Position numbers and translations under genes: made by a program
DNA from: DASSCW01 sp036555005
GTDB lineage: Bacteria; Chloroflexota; Limnocylindria; QHBO01
Direction of reading: 5' to 3'
DNA length: 44,068 bases
NCBI GenBank assembly: GCA_036555005.1
Contig: DATBME010000025.1
Location: forward strand, 1 to 44,068
Notes under the pieces: generated by a model
The model's input: the letters and a program-made list of their open reading frames with translations, nothing else
What the model was told of the DNA's origin: nothing
The model's database searches: none
Shown here: in pieces, positions 41,462-44,068 of the stretch
Numbering within the stretch: the first letter of the stretch is position 1
Layout: each line of letters begins with the position of its first letter

Positions 41462-42493
41462 ATGAGCGATCGCGACGCCTACGACGCGCTGCCGAAGGTG
41501 GAGCTCCACTGCCACGTGGAGGGGACCGTGCGACCCGGCACGGTCGTCGAGCTGGCCCGCCGGAACGGCGTGGCGCTGCCGACCGAGGATCCGACCGAGC
41601 TGTATCGGTATCACTCGCTTGACTCGTTCCTGGACATCTTCTGGCTGGTCCAGTCGCTGCTCCAGGACATCGATGACTGGGAGCGGGCCGCCTACGAGTC
41701 GCTGGTCGACGCCGTGCCGCACGGGCTGCGCTACCGCGAGATGTTCTTCACCCCTGCGCGCCACCTGGCGGCCGGCCAGCGCCTCCGTGACATCGTTGAG
41801 GGGCTGAGCCGCGGCATCGCCCGCGCTGAGGCGGAGACCGGCGTGCGAGCCATGCTCATCTGCGACGTGGACCGCGCCTTCGGGCCGGTGGCGGCCCTGG
41901 AACTGGTGGGCGAGGCCGTCGACCTGCGACGGGACGGGATCGGCGAGCGGCTGATCGGCATCGGCATGGACTCGACCGAGCGCGGGGTCGACCTGCGCAC
42001 CTTCGCCGATGCATTCCAGCTGGCGAGCCGGGCCGGCTTCCGGCGCACTGCCCACGCCGGGGAGGACGGTGGTCCAGGCAACATCGCGGTGGCGCTCGGC
42101 GCCCTGCGGGCGGAGCGCATCGACCATGGCGTGGCGATCATGGACGACCCGGAGCTGGCGGTCCGCGTGGCGGAGCGCCGGGTGCCGCTGAACGTCTGCC
42201 CGAACTCGAACATCGTGATCGCCAACAAGTACCCCTCGCTGGCCGATCATCCCTTCCGCCGCATGCGCCAGATGGGGCTGCTGGCCACCCTGAACACCGA
42301 CGATCCGGCCATGACCGATCTCGACCTGGGGCACGAGTACCGCTCCGTGGCCGAGGCGCAGGGCATGCCGTGGGACGAGATGACGGCGGTGGCACTGGAC
42401 GGGATCGAGGCCAGCTGGCTGTCCGATGACGAGAAGCGGAGGATGCGCGCCGCCTTCCAGACTGAGATCGCCGCCATCGAGGTCCCCGCATGA
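41462..42493 (+). CDS. add: Adenosine deaminase
   Basis: A 343-residue adenosine deaminase, which hydrolyses (deoxy)adenosine to inosine in purine salvage. Zinc ligands are in V-E-L-H16-C-H18-V-E-G; T-A-H-A-G-E carries a zinc His and the general acid Glu, I-D-H-G a catalytic His, and N-T-D-D-P the final zinc Asp. The ATG at 41462 has a TATACT -10 box 12 bases upstream, so its leader is very short. It overlaps the VOC gene by four bases (ATGA). An adenine deaminase is a less likely alternative. Confidence 0.93.
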   Translation: MSDRDAYDALPKVELHCHVEGTVRPGTVVELARRNGVALPTEDPTELYRYHSLDSFLDIFWLVQSLLQDIDDWERAAYESLVDAVPHGLRYREMFFTPARHLAAGQRLRDIVEGLSRGIARAEAETGVRAMLICDVDRAFGPVAALELVGEAVDLRRDGIGERLIGIGMDSTERGVDLRTFADAFQLASRAGFRRTAHAGEDGGPGNIAVALGALRAERIDHGVAIMDDPELAVRVAERRVPLNVCPNSNIVIANKYPSLADHPFRRMRQMGLLATLNTDDPAMTDLDLGHEYRSVAEAQGMPWDEMTAVALDGIEASWLSDDEKRRMRAAFQTEIAAIEVPA

Positions 42494-42969
42494 GCCCTCT
42501 GAACGCCCGATACGGCCACACCAATCTCGTCGCCCGCGACTGGCGATTGCTGGCTTCCTTTTACGAGGAGATCTTCGGCTGCGAGCCGGTGCCGCCCGAG
42601 CGCGACTACAGCGGCCCGGACCTGGAGGCCGGCACGGCCGTCGCCGGTGCTGCGCTGCGCGGCGTGCACCTGCGCCTTCCCGGCCACGGCCCGACCGGGC
42701 CGACGCTCGAGATCTACCAGTACCAGCCGGAGCACGACGGCCTCCCGCCGGTCGTGAACCGGCCGGGCTTCGGGCACATCGCCTTCGCCGTCGATGACGT
42801 GCCGCAGGCGCGCCAGACCGTGCTCGACGCCGGCGGGCATGGCGTGGGCGAGGTGGTCACCCTGCAGACCAGCGACGGGCGTCGGGTGACGTGGTGCTAC
42901 GTGACCGATCCCGAGGGCAATATCGTCGAGCTCCAGGCCTGGTCGGAGGCCCCTGCCGCTCCCCGCTGA
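42490..42969 (+). CDS. VOC-superfamily (glyoxalase/dioxygenase-like) protein
   Basis: A 159-residue vicinal-oxygen-chelate protein with two paired beta-alpha-beta modules. Likely metal ligands are His10 (Y-G-H-T-N-L), Glu in T-L-E-I-Y-Q-Y, His in P-G-F-G-H-I-A-F, and Glu in G-N-I-V-E-L-Q. This four-ligand pattern suits a glyoxalase I-like lyase or epimerase, but the substrate is unknown. It is translationally coupled to adenosine deaminase (ATGA), with no obvious metabolic link. A GC hairpin (CCCCG/CGGGG, 42961-42982) overlaps its end, without a T tract. Confidence 0.85.
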   Translation: MSPLNARYGHTNLVARDWRLLASFYEEIFGCEPVPPERDYSGPDLEAGTAVAGAALRGVHLRLPGHGPTGPTLEIYQYQPEHDGLPPVVNRPGFGHIAFAVDDVPQARQTVLDAGGHGVGEVVTLQTSDGRRVTWCYVTDPEGNIVELQAWSEAPAAPR

Positions 42970-42995
42970 CCGCGAGCCGGGGTGCACTTGCCGCG

Positions 42996-43181
42996 CACCA
43001 ACCCCCGTGGTGATATCAGGTCTCCAGGCGCAATTGCCCTACGCTCACCAATCCGGGTAGTGCTACGCATGATTCGGGGCCGCGTTGTGACGCCGCCGGC
43101 GGAGGATTCGAGCTTGATCGCGGCAGCCGCACCCGCTGCCGCCCGCCAGAATTCCGACTACCACCACCCACGTTGGTAGGC
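42996..43181. repeat. Second cluster of the degenerate palindromic repeats
   Basis: Copies: CACCAACCCCCGTGGTGAT (42996-43014), CACCAATCCGGGTAGTGCT (43046-43064) and ACCACCACCCACGTTGGTAG (43160-43179). The first continues ATCAGGTCTCC, resembling the unit at 22.7 kb; the last continues GCGACAGGAACC, almost matching GCGACAGCAACG after the 39439 copy. Two of the copies lie inside the 3' end of the HTH-nuclease ORF, which reads through them. Confidence 0.6.
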
Positions 43182-43837
43182 GACAGGAACCAGCACGCCG
43201 CGAGATCGCCCACGGGGGCTCGGATCCACGCTCGGGCCGCCACACTGCGCGCAGGCAGGCGTGCGTCGAAGGTCGTGGCGTGTCGCCGGATGATCGAACG
43301 ACTCGCGTGCCGCTCGGCGACGACGAGGAACTCACCAATCCCCGTTGCCCGCCAACGGCGTTCACGCAGCAGGAGCTGCGGAACGATGCGTCGCTTGCGG
43401 TCCATGACCGCCCACAGCTCCTGCAGGTTCACGAGCTCGCTCTTCGCCTCCACCAACAGGAGCGCCTGGCGCTTCGCGTGCCATCCGACGAGATCGACCG
43501 ATCCCCGCTCACCGTAGTGGTTGAAGGTGTATTCGACGATCACGTACCAACCGTGCGCTCGCAGGTAGGCCGCAACCCGCTCGACGATCAACGCGTGCGC
43601 CGAGTCCAGCAGTCGCTCCAGGTCGGTTCCGCGCCAGCGGGGCGCGATCAAGATCCGCACGCCCAGCGCCTCTCCGACCGCGCGCAGGGCGCGCACAGAG
43701 ACATGGCCGAGACGGCCTCGTTCCACCATCGACACCAGCTGCTGGCTGAGGCCCGCCTGGACGGCCACATCGCGCTGACGAAGGCGAGCGCGCTGCCTAA
43801 CGGCACGGAACACACGCCCAACCCGCGGGTCATCCAT
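43016..43837 (-). CDS. HTH (XRE) protein with a PD-(D/E)XK-like nuclease domain
   Basis: A 273-residue protein. Residues about 8-62 form an XRE-type helix-turn-helix (R-L-R-Q-R-D-V-A-V-Q-A-G-L-S-Q-Q-L-V-S). Residues about 80-190 resemble a PD-(D/E)XK nuclease core: Glu102 in the first helix/strand, Asp115 in G-S-V-D-L-V, and Glu130-Ala-Lys132 in L-L-V-E-A-K. From about residue 219 the sequence turns Ser/Gly/Arg/Pro-rich, because the frame runs through palindromic repeats; the original protein probably ended near there. DNA binding is likely; nuclease activity is inferred from the D...ExK pattern. Not near any methylase or other defence gene. It is divergent from the amidohydrolase. Confidence 0.72.
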   Translation of the reverse strand: MDDPRVGRVFRAVRQRARLRQRDVAVQAGLSQQLVSMVERGRLGHVSVRALRAVGEALGVRILIAPRWRGTDLERLLDSAHALIVERVAAYLRAHGWYVIVEYTFNHYGERGSVDLVGWHAKRQALLLVEAKSELVNLQELWAVMDRKRRIVPQLLLRERRWRATGIGEFLVVAERHASRSIIRRHATTFDARLPARSVAARAWIRAPVGDLAACWFLSPTNVGGGSRNSGGRQRVRLPRSSSNPPPAASQRGPESCVALPGLVSVGQLRLET

Positions 43838-43888
43838 CGCCCGGTCGATGCTTGCGCTCAGAGGCTTACCGGGCGGTTACCAGCGGCT

Positions 43889-43894
43889 TAGCAT
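43889..43894 (+). promoter_or_regulatory. -10 box for a leaderless amidohydrolase gene
   Basis: TAGCAT ends six bases before the ATG at 43901, with no ribosome site between, matching the leaderless pattern elsewhere in the window. Confidence 0.5.
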
Positions 43895-43900
43895 CGGCCG

Positions 43901-44068
43901 ATGCACGCATCCGGCGCGCGTCCACAGGCGGTCGACCTCCTGCTGGTGGGCGGTGAGGTCATCGACGGCAGCGGCGGCCCCCGCGCCGAGGGAGCCGTCG
44001 GCGTGCTCGACGGACGCCTGCACCTGGCAGATGCCACATGGGAGCCGGCGGCTGGCCGCACGATCGAC
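43901..44068 (+). CDS. Amidohydrolase/D-aminoacylase-like enzyme, 5' part only
   Basis: The first 56 residues of a protein that leaves the window at the right edge. The segment D-L-L-L-V-G-G-E-V-I-D-G-S-G-G-P-R, followed by G-A-V-G-V-L-D-G-R-L, is the typical N-terminal beta sandwich of amidohydrolases such as N-acyl-D-amino-acid deacylases and dihydroorotase-like enzymes. The metal-binding H-x-H would lie outside. It probably has a leaderless transcript, divergent from the HTH-nuclease gene across a 63-base spacer. Confidence 0.75.
   Translation, partial: MHASGARPQAVDLLLVGGEVIDGSGGPRAEGAVGVLDGRLHLADATWEPAAGRTID

Noticed and set aside
42961..42985. Terminator after the VOC gene
   Set aside because: The CCCCG/CGGGG hairpin lacks a T tract and overlaps the coding end, so I did not list it separately.
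1..44068. tRNA or rRNA genes
   Set aside because: I scanned the gene-free gaps for cloverleaf or rRNA-like segments and saw none; the gaps are mostly short and occupied by promoters or repeats.

Overview
The window is a GC-rich, gene-dense bacterial chromosome segment made almost entirely of core housekeeping genes in long, tightly overlapping runs (ATGA/GTGA junctions, many GTG starts). The gene set (RNase J plus RNase Y, YmdB, family 4 [4Fe-4S] uracil-DNA glycosylase, RodZ with an Ig-like ectodomain, an F420/flavin LLM oxidoreductase, DUF2905, AzgA-type permease) and many -10 boxes placed 5-7 bases before start codons suggest a Chloroflexota-like (perhaps Limnocylindria-like) lineage. That assignment is inference; no rRNA or tRNA gene is present to test it.

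Left part (+ strand, 0-22.6 kb). After a truncated divergent cupredoxin-like lipoprotein and two small membrane proteins comes the transcription/translation operon nusA-ylxR-infB-rbfA-nrnA-truB-ribF-rpsO-pnp, without rimP and with a promoter and intrinsic-terminator-like hairpin just before nusA. It is followed by udg-rnj-ftsK-rodZ-yajQ-pncC-murC, a membrane protein, a winged-helix protein and an endonuclease/exonuclease/phosphatase-family protein. The last two appear to use non-canonical start codons (CTG, ATT).

Middle (22.6-28.6 kb). A repeat-bearing spacer, a KOW mini-protein and a small membrane protein are followed by hflX with a PLP-dependent dehydratase-like gene (-), a GGDEF-EAL c-di-GMP enzyme (+) and miaA (-).

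Right part (mostly - strand, 28.6-44 kb). In order of coordinate: miaA-ymdB-rny, an LLM oxidoreductase, DUF1801, recX, an uncatalogued small ORF, recA, a 54-residue basic protein, tgt, an unknown + gene, queA, a purine permease, DUF2905, ruvB and a MobA-like transferase. Adenosine deaminase and a VOC protein follow on +, then an HTH protein with a PD-(D/E)XK-like nuclease domain, and the start of an amidohydrolase.

The standout is pnp at 8943-11588. Its product carries a complete DnaQ/PolC-like DEDDh 3'-5' exonuclease domain, with all five catalytic residues, inserted in the helical region between the two RNase PH domains. This chimeric PNPase sits among NrnA, RNase J, RNase Y and YmdB, so much of an RNA-decay toolkit lies within about 25 kb. 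A second possible novelty is a family of degenerate palindromic repeats (ACCAC...GTGGTGATA type) clustered at 22.7, 39.3-39.5 and 43.0-43.2 kb, the last cluster running into the 3' end of the HTH-nuclease gene.
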